A stretch of 48,886 bases of DNA, taken from positions 1-48,886 of the forward strand of contig CAIMFK010000007.1 of assembly GCA_903840315.1 (NCBI GenBank). The letters are read 5' to 3'. The notes beneath the pieces are model-generated. The model was not told the DNA's origin. It made no database searches and saw only the letters and a list, made by a program, of their open reading frames with translations. This document shows positions 1 through 8,199 of this stretch, one piece after another. Position 1 is the first letter of the stretch. Every line of letters starts with the position of its first letter. The position numbers were made by a program, and so were the translations under genes. The stretch comes from an uncultured Candidatus Saccharibacteria bacterium. GTDB taxonomy: Bacteria; Patescibacteriota; Saccharimonadia; Saccharimonadales; UBA4665.

Positions 1-285
1 ATGAACGCTACCATGCCATCAAGTGATCCAATGACACCAAGTGTACCAGCTCCAGAAATGCCTGCAGCTCCAGCTACTGACCCAATGACTCCAAGTATGC
101 CTTCGAGCGATCCTATGGCTCCAGTAATTCCGCCACAACCAAGTGGTCCAGTTCCATCTAGTCCAACCATGCCAGTCAATAAAACCAGTAAATCCCATTC
201 TAAAACAATCATAATGATAACAGCACTAGTCTTAGTTATTATGATTGGTGTTCTAGTATTTGTTTATTTGAAAACTAAAGGCTAG
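1..285 (+). CDS. Proline-rich single-pass membrane protein, 5' end possibly cut by the window edge
   Basis: An open frame runs from the first base of the window, so the true N-terminus may lie outside it. The first 60 or so residues are low-complexity, rich in Pro, Ser, Met and Ala, with repeats of the type SDPMTPS and SSDPMAP. A basic stretch (KTSKSHSK) and one hydrophobic helix at about residues 70-91 follow, ending in KTKG. This suggests a tail-anchored protein whose disordered part faces one side of the membrane. The last 4 bases overlap the convergent Mur ligase gene. I do not recognise a family and infer no function. Confidence 0.6.
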   Translation: MNATMPSSDPMTPSVPAPEMPAAPATDPMTPSMPSSDPMAPVIPPQPSGPVPSSPTMPVNKTSKSHSKTIIMITALVLVIMIGVLVFVYLKTKG

Positions 286-1571
286 AAATTATCTCTAAGC
301 CACTCATCTAAGGATTTTCCGCCACCACCCGAAAGGCACACGACTAGATTGTTGTCTTCCAGGCACTGTTTTATGTCCATAAGCAATCGATGATTTAACT
401 GTCTCGGTTCAGCAATTTCGGGATTGTTTAGCTGTTTAATGAGTTCTTCAGGGGTTAATATTTCTTGACTGGGATCTTCTCTAGCTAAATAACTTGGTAC
501 CCAATAAAGTTTATCTACGCCTTCGAAACTGTCTTTATATTGTTCCTTCATAAAATGCTGTCTTCTGTTTGTAAGTGGCTCATAAACAACTACAAGTTTT
601 TGGTTGTTCTCGTTAGCTATTTCTTTGGCTATACTCATGGCGCCCTTTATTTTTTCTGGAGTATGAGCATAGTCGGAGTAAAGATTAGTGGTAATTTCTT
701 CCATTCTCCTTGATGAACCCGGAAACTTATTAATTATATTGATAGCTTCAGTAGTATTTTTGCCGGTTATGTGAGTAAAGCAGTTAATAGCAAGAAATGC
801 GTCCAGACGATTATATAGCCCTTTAAGTTTAATTTCTGAAATTTCTTGATTGGCTGAATCAAGAACGACAATACTGTCTTCACTTCTCAAATCAAGGTAG
901 TCAAAATCTTCTGACCAAACAAATGTATGCTTGCTTTGACTAACAAACTCCCTAAATGCATCCTTGTAGTCTTCTCGATCTGGAAACACTTCATGATGAT
1001 CCCAGGTAACACCAGTTATTAAAGTCTCATGTGGTTCAAAAGCCAGAAAGTTTCTGTCAAATTCATCAGCTTCATAAATGAAATATTCCGATCCTTCTTG
1101 ATACTGTCCCATCTCACCAAAATTTATCTTGGCCCCAACAGAATAACTGATTGGTTTATTGAGAGATTTAAATAGCCAAATTAGCATTGCTGTGGTTGTA
1201 GTTTTTCCATGAGTTCCAGCAATAGCCAACATTTTGAGATTTTTGTCACTCACAATTTTATTAATAAGCCCATCTCGTTTAGATGTCTTTATTCCCATTT
1301 CTCTAGTGAATTTAAATTCATCTGCATCAGGATTCTCTATAAATACAGCCGATGAAAAGACATACCAATCAATTGGGTTTTTTTGGTGTATCTTTTGGAT
1401 ATCTTGATAACTTTGACCAATAGAAATATTTTCTATACCTTTTTTGTTCAAGTATTCAATATATTTTGAATTCTGCTTGTCGGAACCTGAAACATCATAG
1501 CCCGCTTGCTTAGCAATTAGTGCCAACGGACCTATTGCCGTTCCGCCTATACCAGAGAAGAAAATATGCAT
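282..1571 (-). CDS. Mur ligase family protein (MurC/Mpl-like, UDP-N-acetylmuramate ligase)
   Basis: This protein of 429 residues has the three-part Mur ligase layout. It starts with a glycine-rich nucleotide-binding motif (FSGIGGTAIGPLA) typical of MurC and Mpl. The central ATP-binding P-loop GTHGKTTTTAML is at about residues 119-130, with the DEFDRNF and TWDHHEVFPD segments following. The C-terminal domain holds SDYAHTPEKI and a GGGGKS-like end. MurC adds L-Ala to UDP-MurNAc in the cytoplasm; Mpl re-attaches recycled peptide. The N-terminal IGGTAIG motif favours these two over MurD/E/F. Its length is slightly short for MurC. It stands alone and converges with the proline-rich protein. Choosing between MurC and Mpl would need a phylogeny. 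Confidence 0.85.
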   Translation of the reverse strand: MHIFFSGIGGTAIGPLALIAKQAGYDVSGSDKQNSKYIEYLNKKGIENISIGQSYQDIQKIHQKNPIDWYVFSSAVFIENPDADEFKFTREMGIKTSKRDGLINKIVSDKNLKMLAIAGTHGKTTTTAMLIWLFKSLNKPISYSVGAKINFGEMGQYQEGSEYFIYEADEFDRNFLAFEPHETLITGVTWDHHEVFPDREDYKDAFREFVSQSKHTFVWSEDFDYLDLRSEDSIVVLDSANQEISEIKLKGLYNRLDAFLAINCFTHITGKNTTEAINIINKFPGSSRRMEEITTNLYSDYAHTPEKIKGAMSIAKEIANENNQKLVVVYEPLTNRRQHFMKEQYKDSFEGVDKLYWVPSYLAREDPSQEILTPEELIKQLNNPEIAEPRQLNHRLLMDIKQCLEDNNLVVCLSGGGGKSLDEWLRDNF

Positions 1572-1576
1572 ATTAA

Positions 1577-1609
1577 CAGTCTATCATGAACTTGAATTAT
1601 GGTAGACTG
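1577..1609. repeat. Inverted repeat between the divergent Mur ligase and 195-residue protein genes
   Basis: Two 11-nt arms, CAGTCTATCAT (1577-1587) and ATGGTAGACTG (1599-1609), are separated by 11 nt. The single mismatch is a G-U pair if the plus strand is transcribed. The repeat lies in the only intergenic space between the two divergent starts, so it could be an operator or a leader hairpin. Its function is not known. Confidence 0.5.
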
Positions 1610-1621
1610 TCCATATAGCTT

Positions 1622-2209
1622 ATGAATAATTTATGGAAAAAAATCATGCTCGTGAAGCCTTATTATTTCTTTATTATTTTCATAATGTCGGTTAGTGTCT
1701 GCATATTTGCTCTAAGATCAAATAATCAGAATATGGGCACATTACGAGAGAAGGTTTTTGCGGCAGATCAAAGCGGGCAAGGAGTAGAGGAAGCTCTTAA
1801 TAATCTAAGAAGTTATGTAAACTCTCATATGAATACAAGCCTATCTAATGGCTCAACCTCGCTCTATCCACCCATACAGCTCCAATACACCTATCAAAGA
1901 CTCGTTGATGCACAATCACAGCAGAATAACTCAAATGTCTATAGTGATGCACAAAACTACTGTCAGGCACAAAATCCAACAGGTTTTTCAGGCAGAACAA
2001 GAATTGCATGTGTCCAAGCTTACATAGAAAGTCACGGCGTCAAATCTACTCCCATTCCAACTGGACTCTATGAATTCAATTTTCAATCACCTGGTTGGTC
2101 ACCTGACTTATCGGGCTGGTCCTTGGTAGTTAGTGTAGTTTTGTTCTGTTTTTTCGCCATGAATCTGGGCTATTGGATATTGCAAAGAAAGCATAAGCCT
2201 AAGAAGTAA
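1622..2209 (+). CDS. Hypothetical protein with N- and C-terminal membrane helices
   Basis: A protein of 195 residues with one hydrophobic helix near residues 14-32 and a second near 163-185, ending in a basic tail (LQRKHKPKK). The middle is polar, rich in Gln, Asn and Ser, and holds two cysteines (NYCQAQ and RIACVQ), so it probably sits outside the membrane as a loop domain. No family is recognised. It is divergent from the Mur ligase gene. No clear Shine-Dalgarno sequence precedes the ATG. Confidence 0.65.
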   Translation: MNNLWKKIMLVKPYYFFIIFIMSVSVCIFALRSNNQNMGTLREKVFAADQSGQGVEEALNNLRSYVNSHMNTSLSNGSTSLYPPIQLQYTYQRLVDAQSQQNNSNVYSDAQNYCQAQNPTGFSGRTRIACVQAYIESHGVKSTPIPTGLYEFNFQSPGWSPDLSGWSLVVSVVLFCFFAMNLGYWILQRKHKPKK

Positions 2210-2279
2210 AAGGTAAAAATTTAACAACATTTCTAACAGATTAGAAACAATAATTAACACCTATAAAAACAAAATTTAT

Positions 2280-2309
2280 TTGACAAAATTTGAGCTAACA
2301 GAGTATGTT
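2280..2309 (+). promoter_or_regulatory. Sigma70-type promoter of the 64-residue protein gene
   Basis: TTGACA at 2280-2285 and TATGTT at 2304-2309 are 18 bp apart. The expected start is near 2316, giving a leader of about 33 nt that carries the ribosome-binding site GAGAGGG (2334-2340), 8 nt from the ATG. Confidence 0.7.
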
Positions 2310-2348
2310 AAGAGTACTATTAACAAATTATAAGAGAGGGACATGTAA

Positions 2349-2543
2349 ATGGCTTATAAGCACACAAACTCAAAGGATGTAACTTACTACCTTAACTCAA
2401 AGTTAGTAACTCTACGTGGTGGAAAAGAACAGAGAATTTATTACTTCTCTAAGGATGAACGACCTGAAGCTTGTGACCTTCCAGAAGGTTTCGTAGTTAA
2501 CGAAAATCCTCGTAACGGTTTCTTGACTGTTAAGCGCGGATAA
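2349..2543 (+). CDS. Small conserved-looking soluble protein, 64 residues
   Basis: A compact protein of 64 residues without a signal peptide or membrane helix. It is rich in Lys, Arg, Asn and Tyr and contains short strand-like segments such as VTYYLNSKLVTLRGG and GFLTVKRG. It has its own good promoter, a strong ribosome-binding site and a perfect intrinsic terminator, so it is expected to be a highly expressed single-gene unit. Codons look chromosomal. I recall similar small proteins in CPR genomes but cannot name a family; no function is assigned. Confidence 0.75.
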   Translation: MAYKHTNSKDVTYYLNSKLVTLRGGKEQRIYYFSKDERPEACDLPEGFVVNENPRNGFLTVKRG

Positions 2544-2562
2544 TTAGTAGAAATACTAAATC

Positions 2563-2595
2563 AAAAACACCTTGGTAAATCCAAGGTGTTTTTTG
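2563..2595 (+). terminator. Intrinsic terminator after the 64-residue protein gene
   Basis: A perfect 10-bp stem, AACACCTTGG (2566-2575) with CCAAGGTGTT (2581-2590), has a 5-nt loop and is followed by a T-run. The A-run on the other side could let it work in both directions. Confidence 0.9.
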
Positions 2596-2616
2596 TTATA
2601 CTATTAAACAGATTCT

Positions 2617-3372
2617 ATGACCAAAATTATTGAAGTAAAAAACCTAACAAAAATATACAACGACACTCCAGTTGTCGACCATATTAGTTTTAGTGTTGAG
2701 AAGGGTGAAATATTTGGCATATTAGGTCCCAATGGAGCAGGCAAAACAACAACTCTAGAAATGATGGAAACTCTAAGAGAAATAGATGAAGGAGAGGCGA
2801 TAATTAATGGGCTTGATGTGTCCAAGGAGCCCCAGAAAGTTAAGTACATCATTGGAGTTCAGCCCCAAACTCCTGCCTTTCAAGACAAGACTAAAGCCTC
2901 TGAAATAATTGAACTATTTGCTGCCGCATATGGACAAAAAGTAAAACCAATGGAATTTCTCAATGATGTTAATTTGGGAGAAAAAGCAAATAGCTATGTA
3001 GAAAGCCTATCTGGTGGTCAAAAGCAAAGATTGTCGATAGCTGCAGCTCTAGTTCACAAGCCAAAAGTATTCTTTCTAGATGAGCCTACAACCGGATTAG
3101 ACCCACAAGCCCGAATCAATCTTTGGGAACTTGTAAAGAAAGTTAGAGATAGTGGCGTAACAGTTATTATGACAACTCATTATATGGAAGAGGCCGAGGT
3201 GCTTTGTGACAGAGTAGCAATCATGGACAAGGGCAAAATTATCTCAATAGATACACCGGCAAATCTTATAAAGCAATTACTTGCTAGAGGGTTTAAAAAG
3301 AAGCACGTTGTAGAGCAGGCAACCCTGGAAGATGTATTTATTGACTTAACCGGAAAGGCTTTGAGAGATTAG
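2617..3372 (+). CDS. ABC transporter ATP-binding protein (ABC-2 type exporter)
   Basis: A single nucleotide-binding domain of 251 residues. The Walker A GPNGAGKTT is at residues 37-45, the signature LSGGQKQR at 131-138, and Walker B VFFLDEP at about 151-157, followed by the D-loop TTGLDP and the switch histidine in MTTHYMEEAE. It belongs to the CcmA/DrrA group that powers ABC-2 permeases. The permease gene starts one base after its stop, so the two form an operon and a membrane complex. Substrate is unknown; drug, lipid or polysaccharide export are the usual roles. A -10 box TATACT at 2597-2602 predicts a leader of only about 8 nt. It is shorter than the 300 or so residues of DrrA. Confidence 0.92.
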   Translation: MTKIIEVKNLTKIYNDTPVVDHISFSVEKGEIFGILGPNGAGKTTTLEMMETLREIDEGEAIINGLDVSKEPQKVKYIIGVQPQTPAFQDKTKASEIIELFAAAYGQKVKPMEFLNDVNLGEKANSYVESLSGGQKQRLSIAAALVHKPKVFFLDEPTTGLDPQARINLWELVKKVRDSGVTVIMTTHYMEEAEVLCDRVAIMDKGKIISIDTPANLIKQLLARGFKKKHVVEQATLEDVFIDLTGKALRD

Positions 3373-3373
3373 T

Positions 3374-4477
3374 ATGAAGCGAAAACTCTATACTGTATAT
3401 TCATTTGCAAAACTTAATACTCGTAGATTTTTTAGAGACCGTTTGGCGATTTTCTTTGCAGTAATATTTCCTTTAATTTTCCTATTTGTCTTTGGTGGAA
3501 TATTCTCTAAAAATAACGGAACATCTTTCAAGGTAGCAGTTATTAACCAGTCAAATACCCAGATAGCGTCAACAATAGCTGGCAGTATCAATTCATCTAA
3601 GATATTCAAAGTAGACAAAACCATTACTGATCAGGCAGGAGCTAATTCTAAAATGTCTAAGAATCAGCTTGATGCTACAATCATATTTCCAGCAGACTTC
3701 GGTCAGGAGAACGGCAAGCTTCCAAAAGGCAATATACAGGTCATATATTCTACAAACTCTGAGCAGGCAGGGACGGCCATTGTTTCCGTTTTAAACGGTC
3801 AACTCCAAGCGATAAATTCTAAGTTTGTAACTGAAGCAACACCATTTACAGTATCCGGAACTCTATCAACAAATAAGACTCTCACTGCATTTGACTATAC
3901 TTTTTCGGGGCTTCTAGGATTTTCAATAATAGGGCTTGGCATATTCGGTCCAATCAATGTTTTCCCAGAGCTTAAGAAGCAGGGTATACTCAGAAGGTTC
4001 CACACCACACCACTTAGAGTTTGGCAGTATTTTGTAGCCACCATGATATCTCAAGCTATAGTGGGATTAGTAGCCATATCAGTACTTTTTATTGCAGCAA
4101 TTACAGTATTTCACCTAAAAGTAACTGGTAATTATTTTGAAATTGGGCTTTATATAATACTTAGCATTATTACGATTTTGGGTATAGGACTAGCGCTTGG
4201 AGGATGGGCTAAGAATGAACGTCAAGCTGCGCCCCTTTCCAATATTATAGTATTTCCTATGATATTTTTGTCTGGTACATTTTTCCCTACATTCTTAATG
4301 CCGATGTGGCTACAAAAAGTCTCACAATTCTTACCATTAACCCCGGTAATAAATGGAATAAGACTTTTGACTACGGAAGGCTACCACCTAATCAATCTTG
4401 GCCCACAATTATTAGCCCTAGGAGCATGGATAATTGTCATCTACTTTATTGCCTTCAAGGTCTTTCGTTGGGAGTAG
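3374..4477 (+). CDS. ABC-2 type transporter permease
   Basis: An integral membrane protein of 367 residues with an N-terminal helix (about 24-43), a large extracytoplasmic segment (about 45-170), and five more helices towards the C-terminus. This is the usual ABC-2 arrangement. The motif GILRRFHTTPLR before a membrane helix and FLSGTFFPTFLMP near the end are typical of the ABC2_membrane family. It follows the ATPase gene with a one-base gap and forms the exporter with it. The export substrate cannot be told from sequence. Confidence 0.9.
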   Translation: MKRKLYTVYSFAKLNTRRFFRDRLAIFFAVIFPLIFLFVFGGIFSKNNGTSFKVAVINQSNTQIASTIAGSINSSKIFKVDKTITDQAGANSKMSKNQLDATIIFPADFGQENGKLPKGNIQVIYSTNSEQAGTAIVSVLNGQLQAINSKFVTEATPFTVSGTLSTNKTLTAFDYTFSGLLGFSIIGLGIFGPINVFPELKKQGILRRFHTTPLRVWQYFVATMISQAIVGLVAISVLFIAAITVFHLKVTGNYFEIGLYIILSIITILGIGLALGGWAKNERQAAPLSNIIVFPMIFLSGTFFPTFLMPMWLQKVSQFLPLTPVINGIRLLTTEGYHLINLGPQLLALGAWIIVIYFIAFKVFRWE

Positions 4478-4509
4478 ACTTTTAACCATATAAGTTATAT
4501 AATATATTT

Positions 4510-5151
4510 ATGTCAGAAAATAATAGATTACAGCAAGTTTGGTCAGACAATGTAGTGGGAAACCAGATAGGTGGACTAACTGACGGTATATCACCTGAAG
4601 TAGCCGAAGACCTAGGGTACTTCCCTCCAGAACACTACGCTCAATTAAAGTCCAACATTTCTAAAGTTCCAGCTCCAGCTCGGGTTGCCACTCCAGCTGA
4701 CAAGAAGGATATTTTAACTCATACTACCGCAACACTCATTGATCCTAAGCCAGGTCCTTCAGTTAAGATTACCGATTATTACCAAAGCCTAATTAGAGCT
4801 AATGAAATTTTAGCAGACATAATGCAAAAGCGTGGACAACTTAAGCAGCCACATACTTTTAAACAATATGGTGGTCCCGATGAAATTAGGAAAAGAATTG
4901 CAGATTTAGAGGTTGATTTTACAGCTAGTTTTAGTATGGCATTTGGTGAAGTTGCCATGCTAGCTGCAGCTAAATCTGATGAAGAAAAAGCCGTAATTCG
5001 TTTTGACAGAACCAAATATAAGAATAGCTATGTTAGTAGGTATTTGCCACAAGATGGATCGGATGCTAACCAGGTTGCCAAAATTAGAAAAGCCAGAAAT
5101 AAATCTTCACAAAGATATCAAAAAGCTCTAGATTCATATAAAAGAAAATAG
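4510..5151 (+). CDS. Hypothetical soluble helical protein, 213 residues
   Basis: A charged, mainly helical protein with no signal peptide or membrane segment. It has a Pro/Ala-rich stretch (VPAPARVATPADKK) at about residues 55-70 and a basic C-terminal end (KARNKSSQRYQKAL). No catalytic motif is seen. A -10 box TATAAT (4498-4503) with TAGACT (4475-4480, 17-bp spacer) places the transcript start exactly on the ATG, so the mRNA is predicted to be leaderless. It lies between the exporter operon and dus; function unknown. Confidence 0.7.
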   Translation: MSENNRLQQVWSDNVVGNQIGGLTDGISPEVAEDLGYFPPEHYAQLKSNISKVPAPARVATPADKKDILTHTTATLIDPKPGPSVKITDYYQSLIRANEILADIMQKRGQLKQPHTFKQYGGPDEIRKRIADLEVDFTASFSMAFGEVAMLAAAKSDEEKAVIRFDRTKYKNSYVSRYLPQDGSDANQVAKIRKARNKSSQRYQKALDSYKRK

Positions 5152-5173
5152 CGCTATTAGCTAGTTTTTTATT

Positions 5174-6115
5174 ATGAGCAAGAAACCTATATTTATATTA
5201 GCTCCAATGGATGATGTCACAGATACTGTGTTTCGTCGAGTGATTGCATCTATAGCACCACCAGATGAGTTCTTTACTGAGTTTGTTAATGTCGATGGTC
5301 TGCAGAGTCCCGGAAGAAAAGAAGTATCAAAGAAGCTAAAATTCACAAAAACTGAAAAACCATTAATAGCTCAGTTATGGGGTAAGAATCCTGAAAACTA
5401 TAAAAAAACAGCAAATGAGTTAATTGAAATGGGTTTCAGCGGTATAGATATTAATATGGGCTGTCCAGTAAAAACTGTTATAAAAAATGGTTGTTGCAGT
5501 GCATTAATAAGCAATAGGGAGCTTGCAAAAGAAATTATTAATGCTACGAAACAGGGCGCAAATGGTAAACTTCCGGTCAGTGTTAAAACTAGATTGGGCC
5601 AGAATGATATTGACTATACTTGGATTAAATTCTTGCTTGAGCAAGATTTGTCTAGACTCACAGTTCATGCAAGAACCGTTAAGGATATGAGTAAGGTTCC
5701 TGCACGTTGGGACGCTATGACTGAGGTTGTTCGACTAAGAGATGAAATTGCACCAAGAACACAAATAATCCTAAATGGTGATGTCATATCAAAAAAGCAG
5801 GGTTTAGAACTGTCCAAAAAATATAATGTTGATGGGATAATGATTGGAAGAGGAATATTTCATGACCCATTTCTATTTAGCGGAACAGACAAGTGGATTG
5901 GCTGTACAAAAACTGAAAAAATTAACTTGTTTAAGAAGCACATAATATTATTCGAGAGTACTTGGGGTAAATCTAGAAGAGTTCATGTTCTTAACAAGTT
6001 CTGCAAAGTTTATATTGAAGGGTTTGATGGGGCTAAGGATTTAAGAGAGAAGTTGATGGTTGCAGAAAATGTAGATGAATTGTTGAATATTTTAGACAAC
6101 AGTTTGCTACAATAA
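5174..6115 (+). CDS. dus: tRNA-dihydrouridine synthase
   Basis: A TIM-barrel flavoprotein of 313 residues that reduces uridine to dihydrouridine in tRNA D-loops using FMN and NADPH. Family marks are APMDDVTDTVFRRV at the start, the catalytic region NMGCPVKTVIKNGCC (the second Cys group is the proton donor), the VSVKTRLG segment, LTVHARTVKDM with the FMN-binding His, and NGDV and IGRGIFHDP near the end. Length and motif order fit the Dus family, though it does not clearly match DusA, B or C. The next gene overlaps its stop codon. Confidence 0.92.
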   Translation: MSKKPIFILAPMDDVTDTVFRRVIASIAPPDEFFTEFVNVDGLQSPGRKEVSKKLKFTKTEKPLIAQLWGKNPENYKKTANELIEMGFSGIDINMGCPVKTVIKNGCCSALISNRELAKEIINATKQGANGKLPVSVKTRLGQNDIDYTWIKFLLEQDLSRLTVHARTVKDMSKVPARWDAMTEVVRLRDEIAPRTQIILNGDVISKKQGLELSKKYNVDGIMIGRGIFHDPFLFSGTDKWIGCTKTEKINLFKKHIILFESTWGKSRRVHVLNKFCKVYIEGFDGAKDLREKLMVAENVDELLNILDNSLLQ

Positions 6116-6651
6116 TGCTTATGGATAGACCGAGAAAATCTCTAAAAAATAAAGATAAATATTTATACCCCGATGATACTGGTAAAGAATACGTAAAAGC
6201 CTCAATCATTATTGGATCATTTCTGCTTATTAGTTTAGTTTCGACATTTGGTAGGGGGTGGGGTGTTAAGTATTTTTGGCAAGATTTTATAGCTATATTT
6301 TTAATTGTATCTGCGGGACAAAAAATGTTTCGATACGAATTATTTATTAATATTTTTTCGAGCTATGACATCCTGGCAAAAAAATGGAAGATTTGGCCTT
6401 ATATCTATCCATTTGTAGAATTAACTATTGGCGCTAATTTGCTTTTAACAAATGGCTCAAAATTAATGTATTTTGTGGTTATGGTATTCTGTGCACTAAC
6501 TGGCTATAGCGTTTTGAAGCAAAGATCTAGACACATCAGAGCTCTTTTTGCTTGTTTAGATAACAGTTTAAGGCTTCCACTTTCCATGGTTAGTTTATTT
6601 GAGTCAGTAATATTAGCTGCTACAGCTGCATACTTGATTATTGTTTATTAG
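6115..6651 (+). CDS. Membrane protein, possibly DoxX/MauE-like
   Basis: A protein of 178 residues with four to five predicted hydrophobic segments (about 27-45, 55-70, 100-118, 123-140, 155-177). The second segment contains FLIVSAGQKMFRYE and a later one WPYIYPFVELTIGANLLL, an arrangement like DoxX and MauE family proteins. The redox cysteines of MauE partners are not evident; only FACLDN is present. The ATG overlaps the dus stop (TAATG), so it is probably co-translated with dus, but no functional link is known. An ATG 6 nt downstream is an alternative start. Confidence 0.6.
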   Translation: MLMDRPRKSLKNKDKYLYPDDTGKEYVKASIIIGSFLLISLVSTFGRGWGVKYFWQDFIAIFLIVSAGQKMFRYELFINIFSSYDILAKKWKIWPYIYPFVELTIGANLLLTNGSKLMYFVVMVFCALTGYSVLKQRSRHIRALFACLDNSLRLPLSMVSLFESVILAATAAYLIIVY

Positions 6652-6664
6652 ATTAGCTCGATAA

Positions 6665-7414
6665 CTATAGCGCTGTTACGTTTGCAGGAGTGCTTAGTAA
6701 TGTTTGAAGAAGTCCTGATTGTGTAGTTTGGATTGTATTTGTGGCAGCTACTGTTGAGCAAGATGTACTTGGTTTTGTGTAGGTGACATAAAATCCAGTA
6801 AATTGCTTTACGAATGACTCATTAGTTTCAAGCGTATCTGTTTTGGAATCATATGTTCCAGTAGTTTTCGTAATCATACCAATGCCAGTTCCTTTGGTAG
6901 GTCCACAATTTGCATCAGCTGAGGTTAATGATGCTGTAGATAGAACTGATGAAGTTGTTGAGGCGGTATAATTCTGGTTTAGTCCAGAAAGGGTAGACGG
7001 AACGTTATTTAGTGTAATGCCTATGTCTGTCAGCTTAAATGTTGTAGTTGCTGAACTGGGATTAGCTACTACGCTACTTGCGGCAGATTTTAGTGAAGTT
7101 AAGTTTTTATTAGCTGTATCTAGCTGTTTATTGAGGTCGCTAATTTGAGATTTTTGAGAAGCAATTGTTGAATTAGCATTAGTAACTAATCCGTGTTGCC
7201 AGTAGTAGACTCCTGCAACTGCAACAGCAAGTACGACTAAACCAATGTAGCCAAATATAAACTTATTAGCATGCTTCATATTTGAAGCTGGAGACACTTG
7301 AGGCAGAGGTGGTGTTTGAATTTGCTGTTGTCTGTTGAACTGATTCGGCGGTTGATATCCAGGCTGAGGCACCTGGTTATTTTGATACTGATTTTGAGGG
7401 GGTTTAATATCCAT
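6665..7414 (-). CDS. Membrane-anchored protein with Pro/Gln-rich N-terminus and coiled coil
   Basis: A protein of 249 residues. Residues 1-45 are disordered and rich in Pro, Gln and Asn. One transmembrane helix follows at about 52-70, and then a heptad-like coiled coil (STIASQKSQISDLNKQLDTA and on) at about 80-115. The C-terminal domain is Ser/Thr-rich with two cysteines (DANCGPT and TSCSTV) that could form a disulfide outside the cell. The plan resembles the proline-rich fragment at the left edge of the window. Family and function are not recognised. Confidence 0.65.
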   Translation of the reverse strand: MDIKPPQNQYQNNQVPQPGYQPPNQFNRQQQIQTPPLPQVSPASNMKHANKFIFGYIGLVVLAVAVAGVYYWQHGLVTNANSTIASQKSQISDLNKQLDTANKNLTSLKSAASSVVANPSSATTTFKLTDIGITLNNVPSTLSGLNQNYTASTTSSVLSTASLTSADANCGPTKGTGIGMITKTTGTYDSKTDTLETNESFVKQFTGFYVTYTKPSTSCSTVAATNTIQTTQSGLLQTLLSTPANVTAL

Positions 7415-7466
7415 AATATAAGGATAATTTAAATAGACTTTTTATGCAAATAGCTTATGGTTAAAA

Positions 7467-7542
7467 TGGTGGGGATGGCAGGACTTGAACCTGCGACCAA
7501 TCGGTTATGAGCCGACTGCTCTAACCACTGAGCTACATCCCC
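7467..7542 (-). tRNA. tRNA with CAU anticodon, most likely tRNA-Ile2 (lysidine type)
   Basis: A full cloverleaf can be folded: acceptor GGGGATG with CATCCCC, D arm GCTC-AGTGGTTA-GAGC, anticodon loop CTCATAA, T arm GCAGG-TTCAAGT-CCTGC, and an encoded CCA. C11:G24 excludes the initiator. The D loop, the anticodon region and the TTGGTCGC variable region resemble E. coli tRNA-Ile2 more than tRNA-Met. A separate elongator tRNA-Met lies at 24242-24318 next to tilS, which supports the Ile2 reading. Met remains possible. Confidence 0.85.
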
Positions 7543-7604
7543 GGCACTTAACAGATTGAGTATACCAGATTTCTGTTAAGGGTTATATAATAAAATAGGC
7601 TAGA

Positions 7605-8042
7605 ATGATAAATCAAATAAAAAACTACTATAACGACAAAATTAGACCAAATCTTAGAGATGTAAGATTTATTGGCTTAATGGTCTTCTTGTTCATAATG
7701 CTTCTTGTTACTTGGAGTGGAGTTAAATCTGTGCAGACCAATTATGAACTGCAGAAGCAAATATCATATTTACAGCAGCAAAATGATCTCCAGAAACTAA
7801 AAAATGATAACCTTAGGCTAAAAAATAGCTACTATAGTACAAATCAATATGTAGAGCTGTCGGCTCGTCAAAACTTTGGACTTCAATCAAGCGGTGAAAC
7901 AGAAGTAATTATTCCTAAATCCGTAGCTTTAAGACAATTAATAACATTATCTGATGATCAAAGCACTAAAATAAGTATTGGATCGCAATCGGCCTGGCAA
8001 AAGCATTTCGAAGAGTGGATTAACTTCTTCATGAATAGATAA
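7605..8042 (+). CDS. Septum formation initiator family protein (FtsB/DivIC-like)
   Basis: A bitopic protein of 145 residues with a short cytoplasmic N-terminus, one membrane helix (about 22-40) and a periplasmic-type coiled coil (about 45-82, ELQKQISYLQQQNDLQKLKN). The segment NQYVELSARQNFGLQSSGE matches the family pattern of a residue stretch ending in R-x-x-F/L-G followed by a GE motif. FtsB/DivIC bridges early and late divisome proteins with FtsL and FtsQ. Two overlapping -10 boxes (7586-7591 and 7591-7596) lie just upstream; the second predicts a leader of about 2 nt. Confidence 0.8.
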   Translation: MINQIKNYYNDKIRPNLRDVRFIGLMVFLFIMLLVTWSGVKSVQTNYELQKQISYLQQQNDLQKLKNDNLRLKNSYYSTNQYVELSARQNFGLQSSGETEVIIPKSVALRQLITLSDDQSTKISIGSQSAWQKHFEEWINFFMNR

Positions 8043-8048
8043 CTTAAA

Positions 8049-8077
8049 TTGACAATATTACCTCTGTTTTGTATAAT
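8049..8077 (+). promoter_or_regulatory. Consensus promoter of tRNA-fMet
   Basis: TTGACA (8049-8054) and TATAAT (8072-8077) are separated by exactly 17 bp, a perfect sigma70 match. The predicted start near 8084 lies about 40 nt before the tRNA. Confidence 0.9.
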
Positions 8078-8089
8078 TTACTAAGTTTT

Positions 8090-8110
8090 AAATAAACAAA
8101 TTGTTTATTT
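8090..8110. repeat. Perfect 21-bp palindrome in the tRNA-fMet leader
   Basis: AAATAAACAA and TTGTTTATTT flank a single central A. The site lies between the promoter and the mature tRNA 5' end. It could be a leader hairpin removed by RNase P processing or a protein-binding site. Confidence 0.7.
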
Positions 8111-8124
8111 ATCCACCATGATAT

Positions 8125-8199
8125 CGCGGGGTGGAGCAGCGGCAGCTCGCGTGGCTCATAACCACGAGGTCGCAGGTTCGAGTCCTGCCCCCGCAACCA
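8125..8199 (+). tRNA. Initiator tRNA-fMet (CAU)
   Basis: The cloverleaf shows the two initiator hallmarks: an unpaired C1 x A72 at the acceptor end and A11:U24 in the D stem. The anticodon loop is CTCATAA and CCA is encoded. Two oddities are visible. The D loop is very short (AGCGGCA). The anticodon stem CGTGG/CCACG has U29:A41 where most bacterial initiators have three consecutive G:C pairs. Its 3' half is repeated at 9449, marking an integration site. Confidence 0.93.

Noticed and set aside
8125-8199. Degraded or pseudo tRNA because of the short D loop and U29:A41
   Set aside because: All stems pair, initiator marks C1 x A72 and A11:U24 are present, CCA is encoded, and a perfect promoter precedes it.
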